Shown here: positions 26,298 to 34,903 of the stretch, piece by piece
Position numbering within the stretch: the stretch's first letter is position 1
How the letters are laid out: each line of letters opens with the position of its first letter
Origin: Chloroflexota bacterium
Lineage (GTDB): Bacteria; Chloroflexota; UBA11872
Direction of reading: 5' to 3'
NCBI GenBank assembly: GCA_022820025.1
Contig: JAJEGF010000015.1
Location: 1-64,000 of the forward strand
Length of the DNA stretch: 64,000 bases
Position numbers and translations under genes: made by a program
The notes under the pieces: model-generated
The model's database searches: none
Told to the model about the DNA's origin: nothing
What the model saw: the letters and a program-made list of their open reading frames with translations, nothing else

Positions 26298-27548
26298 TCA
26301 GTGGGCCACGGCGGCGGCGCCGTGCTCGTCGATCAGGGCGCCGGTGGTGAAGCGGTCGAGGGAGAAGGGTTCGTTGAGGGGGTGGGGTTCCTGGTGGGCG
26401 AGGGTGTGGGCGAAGACCCAGCCGGAGCCGGGGGTGGCCTTGAAGCCGCCGGTGCCCCAGCCGCAGTTCATGAAGAGGCCCTTGATCGGGGTGCCGGAGA
26501 TGATGGGGCTGGCGTCGGGACAGACATCCACGGTGCCGGCCCACTGCCGAAGCATGCGGACGCGGCTGAAGATCGGGAAAAGCTCGCAGACGGCGGCGAG
26601 GACGTGCTCGATGATGCGGAAGTTGCCGTTCAGGTCGTAGCTGACGGGGGCGTCGATGCCGGCGCCGAGGACCAGTTCGCCGCGGTCGGTCTGGTGGATG
26701 TAGACGTGGACGGCGGACGACATGACGACGGGGTCGAAGACGGGCTTGAGCGGTTCGGTGACGAGCGCTTGCAACGGATGCGACTGGATGGGGAGGCGGA
26801 TGCCGGCCATGGAGGCGAGCACGCTGGCGTTGCCGGCGACGACGAGGCCGACGGCGCCGGCGCGGATCTCGCCGCGGGTGGTTTCGAGCGAGGTGACGCG
26901 GCCGTTGGCTGTGCGGATGCCGGTGACTTCGCAGTTTTCGACGATGTCGACCCCGAGCGCGTCGGCGGCGCGGGCGTAGCCCCAGGCGACGGCGTCGTGG
27001 CGGGCCACGCCGCCGCGGCGTTGCAGGGTTCCGCCGAGGACGGGATAGCGGGTGTGGGGCGAAGTGTTGAGGATGGGGACGAGCTTGGAGACCTCATGGG
27101 TGGATAGGAGTTCGGCGTCGATGCCGTTGAGCTGGTTGGCGCCGACGCGGCGGGCGAGGTCGCGCATTTCCTGTTCGGAGTGGCCGATGTTCAGCAGTCC
27201 GCGCTGGCTGAACATGACGTTGTAGTTGAGCTCCTGGCTCAGGCCTTCCCAGAGCTTGAGGGAGAATTCGTAGATGTGGGCGCTGGCATCCCAGAGGTAG
27301 TTGGAACGGACGATGGCGGTGTTGCGACCGATGTTGCCGCCGCCCAGCCAGCCGCGCTCGAGCACGGCGACGTTGGTGACGCCGTGGAGCTTCGCGAGGT
27401 AGTAGGCGGTGGCCAGGCCGTGGCCGCCTGCGCCGACGATTACAACGTCGTAGGACGGCTTCGGTTCAGCCTTGCGCCAAGCGGGGGTCCAGTCGCGGTG
27501 GCCGCGCAGGCCGCGACGGATGAGGTTGGGGAGCGAGTAGAACTGCAT
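26298..27548 (-). CDS. soxB: Sarcosine oxidase, beta subunit
   Basis: Catalytic flavoprotein subunit (416 residues) of heterotetrameric sarcosine oxidase. The FAD-binding motif is [20 protein letters not shown] (residues 34-53), followed by the family signature [16 protein letters not shown]. His184 in [13 protein letters not shown] corresponds to the residue that covalently holds FMN in the family. The conserved C-terminal [15 protein letters not shown] is present. It is the first gene of the operon soxB-soxD-soxA-soxG-MBL; the promoter should lie in 27549-27730. No glycine betaine or dimethylglycine gene lies beside it in this window. Confidence 0.93.
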   Translation of the reverse strand: MQFYSLPNLIRRGLRGHRDWTPAWRKAEPKPSYDVVIVGAGGHGLATAYYLAKLHGVTNVAVLERGWLGGGNIGRNTAIVRSNYLWDASAHIYEFSLKLWEGLSQELNYNVMFSQRGLLNIGHSEQEMRDLARRVGANQLNGIDAELLSTHEVSKLVPILNTSPHTRYPVLGGTLQRRGGVARHDAVAWGYARAADALGVDIVENCEVTGIRTANGRVTSLETTRGEIRAGAVGLVVAGNASVLASMAGIRLPIQSHPLQALVTEPLKPVFDPVVMSSAVHVYIHQTDRGELVLGAGIDAPVSYDLNGNFRIIEHVLAAVCELFPIFSRVRMLRQWAGTVDVCPDASPIISGTPIKGLFMNCGWGTGGFKATPGSGWVFAHTLAHQEPHPLNEPFSLDRFTTGALIDEHGAAAVAH

Positions 27549-27730
27549 GCGCGGCTCGGGTGCCCAGGGGCGAGGGCAGGGTAGCGCGGTTCAGGACGTC
27601 AGGGCGTGGTGGGGCTCAGGAAAGCAGGCAAGTTCGATAGAGAACTCGCTACGTGCGTGGCTGCGACGGCTGGATGCTTAGCGACGCTTGATGCCCAGAG
27701 CCCATGCCCGAGTTTCGCCGTGCTGCGCCG

Positions 27731-27946
27731 TTAGCCGGCCAGCCGATCGACGGCAATCACGACACCGGCGGCCGCGGCAGCCGCGGCCAGGACAAGTCCG
27801 GCCAGCCAGCGGGTTTGCGAGGCCATGGCGGCGGTGATGCGGGTTTCGAGGGCAGCGAGATCGGCCTTGGTCGCGTAGTGACGCAGGGTGCGGTCCAATT
27901 CCTCGCGCAATTCAGAGCGAGTGAGCGGGGCTTCGTCAATTGCCAT
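27731..27946 (-). CDS. Small tail-anchored protein, short member of a three-gene family (copy A)
   Basis: A 71-residue protein. The N-terminal half is a charged helix (LTRSELREELDRTLRHYATK, then ADLAALETRITAAMA). It runs directly into QTRWL and one hydrophobic C-terminal helix (LAGLVLAAAAAAAGVVIAV) ending VDRLAG. It lacks the 11-residue repeats of its two paralogues. The ATG at 27946 is chosen because all three copies then begin MA(I/V)(D/E); an upstream GTGGAGGC block is conserved among the three. It probably sits in the membrane by its C-terminus with the helix facing the cytoplasm. Function unknown. Confidence 0.65.
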   Translation of the reverse strand: MAIDEAPLTRSELREELDRTLRHYATKADLAALETRITAAMASQTRWLAGLVLAAAAAAAGVVIAVDRLAG

Positions 27947-28079
27947 CAAGCTTGCGCCTCCACCGCCCATGCACCGATCCAAGATCCTGAATTGATGGTT
28001 GCATGCCGATGTTGTTGCGGCAAGCCTCGATTAGATTGAGCCAACCCCGGGGCCGCCAGAGTCCGACCGACAGGCACCT

Positions 28080-28460
28080 TCAGGCAGCCAGGCGCTCGAC
28101 GACGATTACGACACTGGTGGCCACCGCTGCCGCGGCCAGGACGAGCCCGGCCAGCCAGCGGGTTTGCGAGGCCATGGCGGCCGTGAGATCGGCAATCACG
28201 GACGAATGGGCGGCGGCCTGGTCGGCCAAAGCGGAGGTGTGCGCGGCAGCCTGGTCGGCCAAAGCGGAAGTGTGTGCGGCCGACTGCTCGGCCATGGCGG
28301 AACTATAGGCGGCTGTCTGCGCGGCCATGGCCTGCGTGATGCGGGTTTCGAGGGCGGCGAGGTCGGCCTTGGTCGCGCAGTGGCGCAGGGTGCGATCCAA
28401 CTCGCTGCGCAACTCCTCACGCAAGTCGTCGCGGGTAAGCGGGGAAGTCTCCACTGCCAT
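28080..28460 (-). CDS. Small tail-anchored coiled-coil protein, long member (copy B)
   Basis: A 126-residue paralogue of the genes at 27731 and 28564. The N-terminal helix (LREELRSELDRTLRHCATKA) has a 4-residue insertion (RSEL). It is followed by hendecad units AMAAQTAAYSS, AMAEQSAAHTS, ALADQAAAHTS, ALADQAAAHSS and a final VIADLTAAMAS, then QTRWL and a transmembrane helix. The 11-residue spacing suits a right-handed coiled coil. The 33-bp DNA repeat units are nearly identical, so copy number can change by slippage. ATG 28460 is preceded by an in-frame GTG. I do not recognise a named family; membrane-anchored DUF1640-like coiled coils have a broadly similar build. Confidence 0.65.
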   Translation of the reverse strand: MAVETSPLTRDDLREELRSELDRTLRHCATKADLAALETRITQAMAAQTAAYSSAMAEQSAAHTSALADQAAAHTSALADQAAAHSSVIADLTAAMASQTRWLAGLVLAAAAVATSVVIVVERLAA

Positions 28461-28563
28461 CACGCCTGTGCCTCCACCGCCCCTGAACCGATCCGATTAC
28501 CTGAAATGATGGTTGCAATTCGATACTGTTCGGTCAAGACGCGGGTAGGTCCGGGCCGCGGTG

Positions 28564-28866
28564 TCAGCCGGCCAGGCGATCGACGACGATTACGACGCTG
28601 GTGGCCACTGCCGCCGCTGCCAGGACGAGCCCGGCCAGCCACCGCGTTTGCGAGGCCATCGCGGCCGTGAGATCGGCAATGGCGGACGTGTGAGCGGCAG
28701 CCTGCTCGGCCAAGGCGGACGTGTGCGCCGCCGTGAGATCGGCCATGGCAGCGGTGAGGCGGGTTTCGAGGGCGGCCAAGTCCGCCTTCGTCGCGTAGTG
28801 GCGCAAGGTGCGGTCCAATTCCTCGCGCAGTTCGGCGCGGGTCAGCGGGGCTTCGTCAATTGCCAT
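28564..28866 (-). CDS. Small tail-anchored coiled-coil protein, middle member (copy C)
   Basis: A 100-residue paralogue. The N-terminal helix (APLTRAELREELDRTLRHYA) is almost identical to copy A, then come units AMADLTAAHTS, ALAEQAAAHTS and AIADLTAAMAS, QTRWL and a C-terminal hydrophobic helix ending VDRLAG. Relative to copy A it carries a 29-residue insertion (two hendecads plus a heptad); copy B carries 51 (four hendecads plus a heptad). The upstream sequence is partly conserved with the other copies. This is the first gene of the array on the minus strand. Confidence 0.65.
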   Translation of the reverse strand: MAIDEAPLTRAELREELDRTLRHYATKADLAALETRLTAAMADLTAAHTSALAEQAAAHTSAIADLTAAMASQTRWLAGLVLAAAAVATSVVIVVDRLAG

Positions 28867-28987
28867 CAAGCCTGAGCCTCCACCGCCCGAGGTTGGAATC
28901 GAACTCTTGGTCTGATTGTTGCACCGCACCTGTGCTCCGGCAATGCGCGAGAAAGCTCAAACGTAGGCGGGCCGCTAAGTGCCCGAG

Positions 28988-30772
28988 CTAGAGGGGCCAG
29001 ACGAGGGGGACGACGATGAGGGAGACGATGAGGACGACGAGGGTGAGCGGGCCGCCGACCTTGATGAAGTCGATGAAGCGGAAGGCGCCGGTGTTGTAGA
29101 TGAGCACGTTGGACTGGTGGCCGATGGGGGTCATGAAGGCTGTGGATCCGGCGATGGCGACCATCATCAGGACAGCATGGGAGGCGATGCCGAAGCTGGC
29201 GGCGATGCCGAGGCCAATGGGCGCGACGAGCACGACGGCGGCGGCGTTGGACATGAGCTGGGTGAGCAGGGACGTGAAGATGAAGATGCCGGCCAGGACA
29301 GCGATCGGGCCGAGGGGGCGCAGCGTATCGGTGACCGCCTGGGCGAGGTTTTCGGCCAGGCCGGTGGTCTGCATGGCAGTGCCGAGGGGGAGCAGGGCGG
29401 CGATGAGCACGAGCGTGCGCCACTCGACGACGGCATAGACGCGGTTGTAGGGGAGCACGCGGGTTACGACGATGAGCGTCGCGCCCAGGACGCCGGTCAC
29501 GGCGATGTGGGCGACATTCGCAGCTGCCAGCCCAATCGCCAGAGCCAGGATGGCCAGCGGCACGAGCATGCGCGGTCGGGGAAGCACGACCCGGGCGCGC
29601 TGGGAGAGGACGATGAAGTCGGTGGACTCTTCGAGGTCGGCCACCCGAGCGCTGGGCATGCGGACCATGAGTACATCGCCGGTCTCGATTCGCTGATCGC
29701 GGAGCCGGGTCCGCAGGCGCGTGCCCTGACGCCAGATGCCAAGGACGAGACCTCCGAAGCGGTTGCGAAAGCGCATGGCCGCAATCGAGAGGCCACGGCT
29801 AGAGAATGTGGGGCCAGCGACCAGTTCCAGCACGGTGGCCTGCTCGTCTTCGGTTTGCAAGCGGCCGGGTTCGAAATCTCGCTCGGATGTGAACTCGACA
29901 CCCTCGGACTGGGTCAGGCGGAGGACGTCGTCAGGCTCGCCCTCGACCAGGACCACGTCGCCTACGTAAAGCACCTCTTCGGCGGTGGGGAAACGAAGGC
30001 GGCGTCCGTCGCGAAAGATCTCCATGACCGAGATGTCAAAGCGCGGCCGCCAGCGCAGTTCGCGGAGGTTCTTGCCCACGATTGAGGCGCCGGCCGGGAC
30101 GCGGACTTCGGCCAGGTAGTCCCGAGTCTGGGCTATGCCTTCGTCAAAGTCGGGGCCTTGCCGATCGGGCACGAGGCGGCGGCCGACGGTTACGAGATAT
30201 AGCAGGCCGGCACCGAGGATGGCGGCGCCGGTGGGGGCGAAGTCGAACATGCCGAAGGGGCGGTGGCCGGCCGCGGCCAGGGCGTCGCTGACCAGCAAGT
30301 TGGGCGGGGTGCCGATCTGAGTCATCAGCCCGCCCAGCATGGAGCCGAAGGCGAGGGGCATGAGCAGACGCGAGGCGGAGGCGTTGGCGGCGCGGGCGAG
30401 GGTGACGGCGGCGGGCATGAGGATGACGGTGGCCGCAATGTTGTTGATGAAGGCGGACATGCCGCCCACGACCAATACGAGCAGGACGGTGAGGACGGCG
30501 ATGCGGGTTCCGCCGTAGCGGACGATGGCCGAGGCGAGCGCGGCGGGCGCTCCGGCTTCCACCAGGCCGGCGCTGAGGATGAACATAGCGGCGACGGTGA
30601 TGACGGCCGGGCTGGCGAAACCCGCGAAGGCGGTGGGGGCGTCCACGGTGCCCGTGAGCCCGAGGACAAGGAGGACGAGAACACCCACACCTTCGGGAGG
30701 GAGCCGCTCGGTGGCGAACAGCACGAGCGCGCCGATGACGCACCCGATAACGATCCAAGCTTCAGGCGTCAT
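28988..30772 (-). CDS. SLC13/DASS-family transporter with two RCK_C domains
   Basis: A 594-residue inner-membrane transporter. Two blocks of transmembrane helices flank a soluble centre of about residues 210-390 that contains two TrkA-C-type (RCK_C) domains (ASIVGKNLRELRWR and TFSSRGLSIAAMRFR). The conserved SLC13 hairpin motifs appear in both halves: FINNIAATVILMP with QIGTPPNLLVSDAL, and SNAAAVVLVAP with TPIGHQSNVLIYN. The family imports dicarboxylates, citrate or sulfate with Na+; the RCK_C subgroup is often annotated as a sulfate/anion permease. Substrate is not decided here. It is divergent from the zinc alcohol dehydrogenase, with 88 bp between for both promoters. Confidence 0.85.
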   Translation of the reverse strand: MTPEAWIVIGCVIGALVLFATERLPPEGVGVLVLLVLGLTGTVDAPTAFAGFASPAVITVAAMFILSAGLVEAGAPAALASAIVRYGGTRIAVLTVLLVLVVGGMSAFINNIAATVILMPAAVTLARAANASASRLLMPLAFGSMLGGLMTQIGTPPNLLVSDALAAAGHRPFGMFDFAPTGAAILGAGLLYLVTVGRRLVPDRQGPDFDEGIAQTRDYLAEVRVPAGASIVGKNLRELRWRPRFDISVMEIFRDGRRLRFPTAEEVLYVGDVVLVEGEPDDVLRLTQSEGVEFTSERDFEPGRLQTEDEQATVLELVAGPTFSSRGLSIAAMRFRNRFGGLVLGIWRQGTRLRTRLRDQRIETGDVLMVRMPSARVADLEESTDFIVLSQRARVVLPRPRMLVPLAILALAIGLAAANVAHIAVTGVLGATLIVVTRVLPYNRVYAVVEWRTLVLIAALLPLGTAMQTTGLAENLAQAVTDTLRPLGPIAVLAGIFIFTSLLTQLMSNAAAVVLVAPIGLGIAASFGIASHAVLMMVAIAGSTAFMTPIGHQSNVLIYNTGAFRFIDFIKVGGPLTLVVLIVSLIVVPLVWPL

Positions 30773-30860
30773 TGCGCCCTACTGACGGCCAGGCAGCTCA
30801 CGCCTTAGGATACGCTTCGATCAACGCGTCCGTCCCGACCGGGCCGATCGGAGCGAAGCC

Positions 30861-31976
30861 ATGGCTGAGACCGGCATTGCCGCCACCTATCACGGAACCA
30901 ACATTCCGTTCGACCTTCGGGAATACCCTGTGCCCGACCCCGAGCCCGGGGCGGCCGTGCTGGCGATGACGATGGCGAATGTGTGCGGATCGGACCTGCA
31001 CTACTGGCGGGGCGACATCGACGTGGTGAAGATGGGCCGGCCGACGCCGATGGCGCTGGGGCACGAAGGCACCGGCAAGATCCACAAGCTGGGCGAGGGC
31101 GTGACGACGGACACGCTTGGCGAACCGCTGACCGAGGGCGACCGGGTGGTGTTCCAGTACTTCTACCCGTGCATGCAGTGCCCGACCTGCCTGAAGGGCC
31201 ATACCTACGCCTGCCCGACGCGGCAGTTCGACCGGACGCAAAGCGCGGACGTGTGGCCGCACTTCCGGGGCACGTTTGCCGAGTACTACTACCTGCACCC
31301 GAAGCACGCGATGTTCAAGGTGCCGGACTCGTTGTCGGACTTGGAGATCGCAGGGATTAACTGCGCGCTGTCGCAGGTGGTCTCCGGGTTGGATCGCGCA
31401 GGATTGACCTTTGGCGAGACGGTCGCGATCCAGGGGGCCGGCGGACTGGGCGTGTACGCGGCCGGAATCGCCAAGGCCCGAGGGGCAGCGAAGATCATCG
31501 CGATTGACGGCGTGGACGAACGGCTGGACCTGATCCGTGAGTTTGGCGCGACCGACGTGGTCGATATCCGGGAGTACGAGACGCCGGAAGAACGGGCGGA
31601 CGCGGTGCGCGACCTGACCGGCGGCCTGGGCACGGACGTGACGCTGGAACTGGTTGGTCATCCCGGCGTGGTGCGTGAAGGGCTGGACATGACAGCTCAC
31701 GGCGGACGTTACCTGGAGATCGGCAACATCAACGTGGGCTGGGACACGGAGTTCGACCCGTCGGTGATCGTCTTCAAGAGCATCTCGGTCATCGGGGTCG
31801 CGCATTACAAGGCGGAGGATCTGCGGAACTCGCTGAACTTCCTGGTCGATTACAAGGACAAGCTGCCGTTCGACCGGATCCTGTCGCACACGTTCCCGCT
31901 GTCGCAGATCGATCACGCGATGGAGCAGCAGGACAAGGGGTACATCACGCGGTCGGCGCTGATTCCGGGGAGTTAG
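30861..31976 (+). CDS. Zinc-dependent medium-chain alcohol/polyol dehydrogenase
   Basis: A 371-residue NAD(P)-dependent dehydrogenase. Catalytic zinc ligands are Cys42 (VCGSDLHYW) and His68-Glu69 (LGHEGTG). The structural zinc cysteines are 104, 107, 110 and 118 (CMQCPTCLKGHTYAC). The coenzyme-binding motif is GAGGLGVYAAGIAKARGA. GGAG lies 8 nt before the ATG. The substrate is unknown; threonine-, sorbitol- or aryl-alcohol-type activity would fit this fold. It stands alone, divergent from the SLC13-type transporter, which could deliver its substrate. Confidence 0.85.
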   Translation: MAETGIAATYHGTNIPFDLREYPVPDPEPGAAVLAMTMANVCGSDLHYWRGDIDVVKMGRPTPMALGHEGTGKIHKLGEGVTTDTLGEPLTEGDRVVFQYFYPCMQCPTCLKGHTYACPTRQFDRTQSADVWPHFRGTFAEYYYLHPKHAMFKVPDSLSDLEIAGINCALSQVVSGLDRAGLTFGETVAIQGAGGLGVYAAGIAKARGAAKIIAIDGVDERLDLIREFGATDVVDIREYETPEERADAVRDLTGGLGTDVTLELVGHPGVVREGLDMTAHGGRYLEIGNINVGWDTEFDPSVIVFKSISVIGVAHYKAEDLRNSLNFLVDYKDKLPFDRILSHTFPLSQIDHAMEQQDKGYITRSALIPGS

Positions 31977-32076
31977 CGATCGGATGCACGATTCGTGATT
32001 GCGGCCGGGGAATCGAGCTGCGAGTGATCGTCAGGCTGGGTTCTCGAGTCTGTGGGCCGAGCGGCGGGGGTAGCTG

Positions 32077-32964
32077 ATGGAGATATGGGCGGCGGTATGG
32101 GACGCGTTCAACGCGCCGCTATTCAGCCTTGGCGCAGACCCAGTAACGCCGCTGAGCCTGATCGTACTGGTCCTAATCTTCGGGGTGAGCTGGTTCGTGG
32201 CCGGGCGCGTGCGCTGGGCGCTGGAAGACCAGATCGCCAACCGCGTGGAGGAGATCCCGGAGGGGCTCCTGCACGTCATCGGGAACCTGGCGCGGTACAC
32301 CATCATCTTCATGGGGTGGTTCATCGGCCTGCGGTCGGTGGGCTTCCAGTTGGACGCCGTGCTGGTGGTGTTCGGGGCGCTGGGCGTGGGGATGGGCTTC
32401 GGCCTGCAGAACATCGCCAACAACTTCGTTTCCGGCGTGATTCTGCTGGTGGAGCGCCCGATCAAGGTGGGGGACGTGGTAAGCGTGGCCGGCGAGCTTG
32501 GGACGGTTGAGCGGATTGGAATCCGGGCGACGACGCTTCGCAAGTTTGACCAGACCCAGGCCATCGTGCCGAACGGCGAGTTGATTTCCACGGTGGTGAA
32601 CAACTGGACGCTGGACGACCGGCGGGTGCGGGTGGACTTTGTGGTTGGCGTGGCCTACGGCTCGGACACGCGGCTGGTGGAGCGTCTCATCCGGGAGGCT
32701 GTGACAGAACATGAGCTGGTGCTGGGCGATCCCGAGCCGCGGATCTTTTTCTTCGAGTTCGGGGATTCGTCGTTGAATTTCCGGGTACTGGCGTACGTGG
32801 CCGACATCAGCGAGCGATTCTCGACGCTGAGCGACCTGCACTTCACGATCGACGAGAGTTTCCGGGAACACGACGTGGAGATTCCGTTCCCGCAGCGGGA
32901 CCTGCATTTGCGGTCAGTCGACTCGGACGTTTCGTTGCGGCATACGCCGACGGATCCGAGCTAG
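32077..32964 (+). CDS. mscS: Small-conductance mechanosensitive channel (MscS)
   Basis: A 295-residue channel that opens on membrane tension to release solutes after hypo-osmotic shock. Three transmembrane segments fall in the first ~120 residues. The pore helix shows the glycine/alanine pattern GALGVGMGFGLQNIANNFVS, followed by the conserved GVILLVERPIKVGDVV, then the beta domain (GTVERIGIRATTLRKFD ... VPNGELIS) and the C-terminal cage (IRILFFEFGDSS-like region). The length matches E. coli MscS. The ATG at 32077 is the only good start. It may serve osmotic protection together with methylated-amine catabolism, but that is inference. Confidence 0.92.
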   Translation: MEIWAAVWDAFNAPLFSLGADPVTPLSLIVLVLIFGVSWFVAGRVRWALEDQIANRVEEIPEGLLHVIGNLARYTIIFMGWFIGLRSVGFQLDAVLVVFGALGVGMGFGLQNIANNFVSGVILLVERPIKVGDVVSVAGELGTVERIGIRATTLRKFDQTQAIVPNGELISTVVNNWTLDDRRVRVDFVVGVAYGSDTRLVERLIREAVTEHELVLGDPEPRIFFFEFGDSSLNFRVLAYVADISERFSTLSDLHFTIDESFREHDVEIPFPQRDLHLRSVDSDVSLRHTPTDPS

Positions 32965-33025
32965 CGGTCGGGCGGGCCTGAAGAGTCGATGCCGGGCAGG
33001 CAGCTGGCGTTAGTCTGTGCGAAAG

Positions 33026-33052
33026 TTCGGGTTAGCATAGGCTAATCCCGAA
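33026..33052. promoter_or_regulatory. Candidate DtxR/MntR-type operator upstream of the ABC ATPase
   Basis: A 27-bp near-palindrome: TTCGGG then the core TTAGCATAGGCTAA then TCCCGAA, with one base of asymmetry. The core resembles the TTAGG..AG(G/C)CTAA boxes of the DtxR/IdeR family. It lies about 70 bp before the ABC ATPase start, and a DtxR-type regulator gene follows that ATPase. Likely a metal-dependent repressor site. Confidence 0.5.
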
Positions 33053-33119
33053 GACATACGCCCGATTCCACCCGTGAGTTGTGAGTGACCGACGGTCTGT
33101 GGCGCGCAGGGACGCGCCC

Positions 33120-34148
33120 ATGAGCCTGGCGTTGCGCTGCAGCAATCTAACCAGGCGGTTCGCTGGCGTGACGGCTGTGAACGGCGCGTCGCTCGAGGTT
33201 GCGACCGGCACGTTGCTGGCGTTGCTGGGACCGAGCGGCTGTGGGAAGACCACGCTGCTGCGCCTGATTGCGGGTCTCGACCGACCACACGCCGGGACTA
33301 TTGAAGTCGATGGCCGCGTGGTGGAGTCGACTGCGGAGCACGTGCCGCCGGAGCGACGAGAGGTTGGGCTGGTATTCCAGGAATATGCGCTGTTTCCGCA
33401 CCTGAGCGTTGCGGACAACGTGGCGTTCGGGCTGTCGCGCGGACCGGATCAAGCGGTGCGAGTGGCGGAGATGCTGGGCCAGGTGGGGCTGGAGGGCCTG
33501 GGAACGCGCATGCCGCACGAGCTATCGGGCGGGCAGCAGCAGCGGGTGGCGCTGGCGCGGGCGCTGGCGCCCGGCCCGCGCCTGATCATGCTGGACGAGC
33601 CGTTTTCGAACCTGGATCCGGCCCTGCGGGAGGGGGTGCGGCGCGAAGTGCGGCGGGTGCTGCGGGCGGCTCACGCGACGGCCATCATCGTTACGCACGA
33701 CCAGGAAGAAGCCATGAGCCTGGCCGATGAGGTGGCGGTGATGATGGACGGCCGCATCCTGCAGCAGGTTGCCCCGACCGAGCTGTACCGGCGTCCGGCT
33801 TCACGGCAGGTCGCGGAGTTTGTGGGCGACATTAACGTGATTAATGGACGGGCCATCGGACGGGCGGTGGTCTGTGATCTGGGCACCATTTCGTTGCTGG
33901 ACGACCTGTATGGGCCGGCCGACGTGCTGATCCGACCGGAAGCGCTGCAGTTGACCGAGGATCAAGGCGGGCAGGCGATACAGGTTGGCCGGAGCTTTTA
34001 CGGGCACGATCAGATGATCAATCTACGGTTCGACTCGGGTCTGCGACTGTCCTCACGAGTGGGTCCGACGTTCGTGTTTCGGCCCGGAACGCGGGTTCGA
34101 GTGCAGCTAAGCGGAGACGTGCTGGCCTTTCCACGCGCGGGCGAGTAG
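33120..34148 (+). CDS. ABC transporter ATP-binding protein, iron/polyamine (FbpC/PotA) type
   Basis: A 342-residue ATPase. Walker A is GPSGCGKTT (residues 37-45), with Q-loop VFQEYALFPHLS, signature LSGGQQQR, Walker B LIMLDEPFSNLDP and H-loop VTHD. After residue ~240 comes a TOBE-like regulatory domain (DVLIRPEAL ... PGTRVRVQLSGDVLAF). This arrangement is that of ferric-iron, polyamine or sulfate importers. No permease or binding protein is adjacent, so it is an orphan here. ATG 33120 (AGGGA upstream) is preferred over GTG 33081. The downstream DtxR-type gene and the upstream DtxR-like box argue for iron or manganese transport. Confidence 0.85.
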   Translation: MSLALRCSNLTRRFAGVTAVNGASLEVATGTLLALLGPSGCGKTTLLRLIAGLDRPHAGTIEVDGRVVESTAEHVPPERREVGLVFQEYALFPHLSVADNVAFGLSRGPDQAVRVAEMLGQVGLEGLGTRMPHELSGGQQQRVALARALAPGPRLIMLDEPFSNLDPALREGVRREVRRVLRAAHATAIIVTHDQEEAMSLADEVAVMMDGRILQQVAPTELYRRPASRQVAEFVGDINVINGRAIGRAVVCDLGTISLLDDLYGPADVLIRPEALQLTEDQGGQAIQVGRSFYGHDQMINLRFDSGLRLSSRVGPTFVFRPGTRVRVQLSGDVLAFPRAGE

Positions 34149-34196
34149 CGACGCCCGGTGCCGGGAGCCCACGCGTCCGTGGCAGAATTGCATCCA

Positions 34197-34859
34197 ATGC
34201 CGCTCACCAGTACGACCGAGGATTACCTCCTCGCCATTTACGGAATGCGGGCCGAGGCGGAGCCGGTGATCAACGCCCGGCTGGCCGAGCGGCTCCACGT
34301 CGCCGCGCCTACCGTATCGGCGACGCTGGACCGCCTGGCGCGCGACGGACACATCTGGATCGACGAGCGGCGTCAGATTTACCTGACGCTGGGCGGCGAG
34401 CGGGTGGCGGAGCGGCTGGCCCGGCGGCATCGCCTGATCGAACACTGGCTGATCCGCACGCTGGGCATGGGCTGGGCCGAGGTGCACGAAGAAGCCGATC
34501 GGCTGGAGCACTCGGTGTCCGAGGAGTTAACGGAACGCATTTCGGCATCGCTCGGTCATCCGGCAACCTGCCCGCATGGATTGCCGATTCCCGGCAACTA
34601 TCCAGAAACCGATGTGGGACAGTTCTTTAGCCTTGGCCGGGCCGAACCCGGCCAAGTGGTGCGGATTGTGCGCCTGTCCGAGCCGGCTGAGGACGACGGC
34701 GACTTGCTGCGGTATTTCGAAGAGAAGCAATTGGTGCCCGGTCACATCATGACGGTTCGGGAGATCACGCCTTCGGGGAGCCTCGTCCTGGAACTGGATG
34801 GCGAGACGGTTGTGGTTGATGAGCGCGTCGCCGCCAACCTATGGGTCATGGCGGCGTAG
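34197..34859 (+). CDS. DtxR/MntR-family metal-dependent transcriptional regulator
   Basis: A 220-residue repressor. The N-terminal winged helix is typical (STTEDYLLAIYGMR ... RLHVAAPTVSATLDRLARDG). A dimerisation/metal-binding domain follows (RRHRLIEHWLIRTLGMGWAE, ADRLEHSVSEELTERI, HPATCPHGLPIP), with the expected E/H/C metal ligands, and then a C-terminal FeoA/SH3-like domain (GQVVRIVRLSEPAEDDG). With Fe2+ or Mn2+ bound, such proteins repress metal uptake genes. The start at 34197 gives the canonical N-terminus; GTG 34158 would add 13 residues. It lies 48 bp after the ABC ATPase and is probably in the same operon. Confidence 0.88.
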   Translation: MPLTSTTEDYLLAIYGMRAEAEPVINARLAERLHVAAPTVSATLDRLARDGHIWIDERRQIYLTLGGERVAERLARRHRLIEHWLIRTLGMGWAEVHEEADRLEHSVSEELTERISASLGHPATCPHGLPIPGNYPETDVGQFFSLGRAEPGQVVRIVRLSEPAEDDGDLLRYFEEKQLVPGHIMTVREITPSGSLVLELDGETVVVDERVAANLWVMAA

Positions 34860-34903
34860 GACGTCCTCATCCGACGGCTGACCAGCGAGACCGGACAGCA
34901 TTG

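Noticed and set aside
26029-26544. N-terminal extension of soxA beyond the GTG at 26028
   Set aside because: The extension lies entirely over soxD and the end of soxB and reads as low-complexity Arg/His/Pro; the GTGA overlap start gives the family's normal N-terminus.
28196-28420. CRISPR-like short regular repeats in the small coiled-coil gene
   Set aside because: The 33-bp periodicity is coding (11-residue units in frame) with no spacers; no cas gene is present.
29100-29438. Plus-strand frames opposite the SLC13-type transporter (for example at 28979-30085)
   Set aside because: Asp/Glu/Gly-rich antisense readings of hydrophobic codons; typical shadows of membrane proteins.
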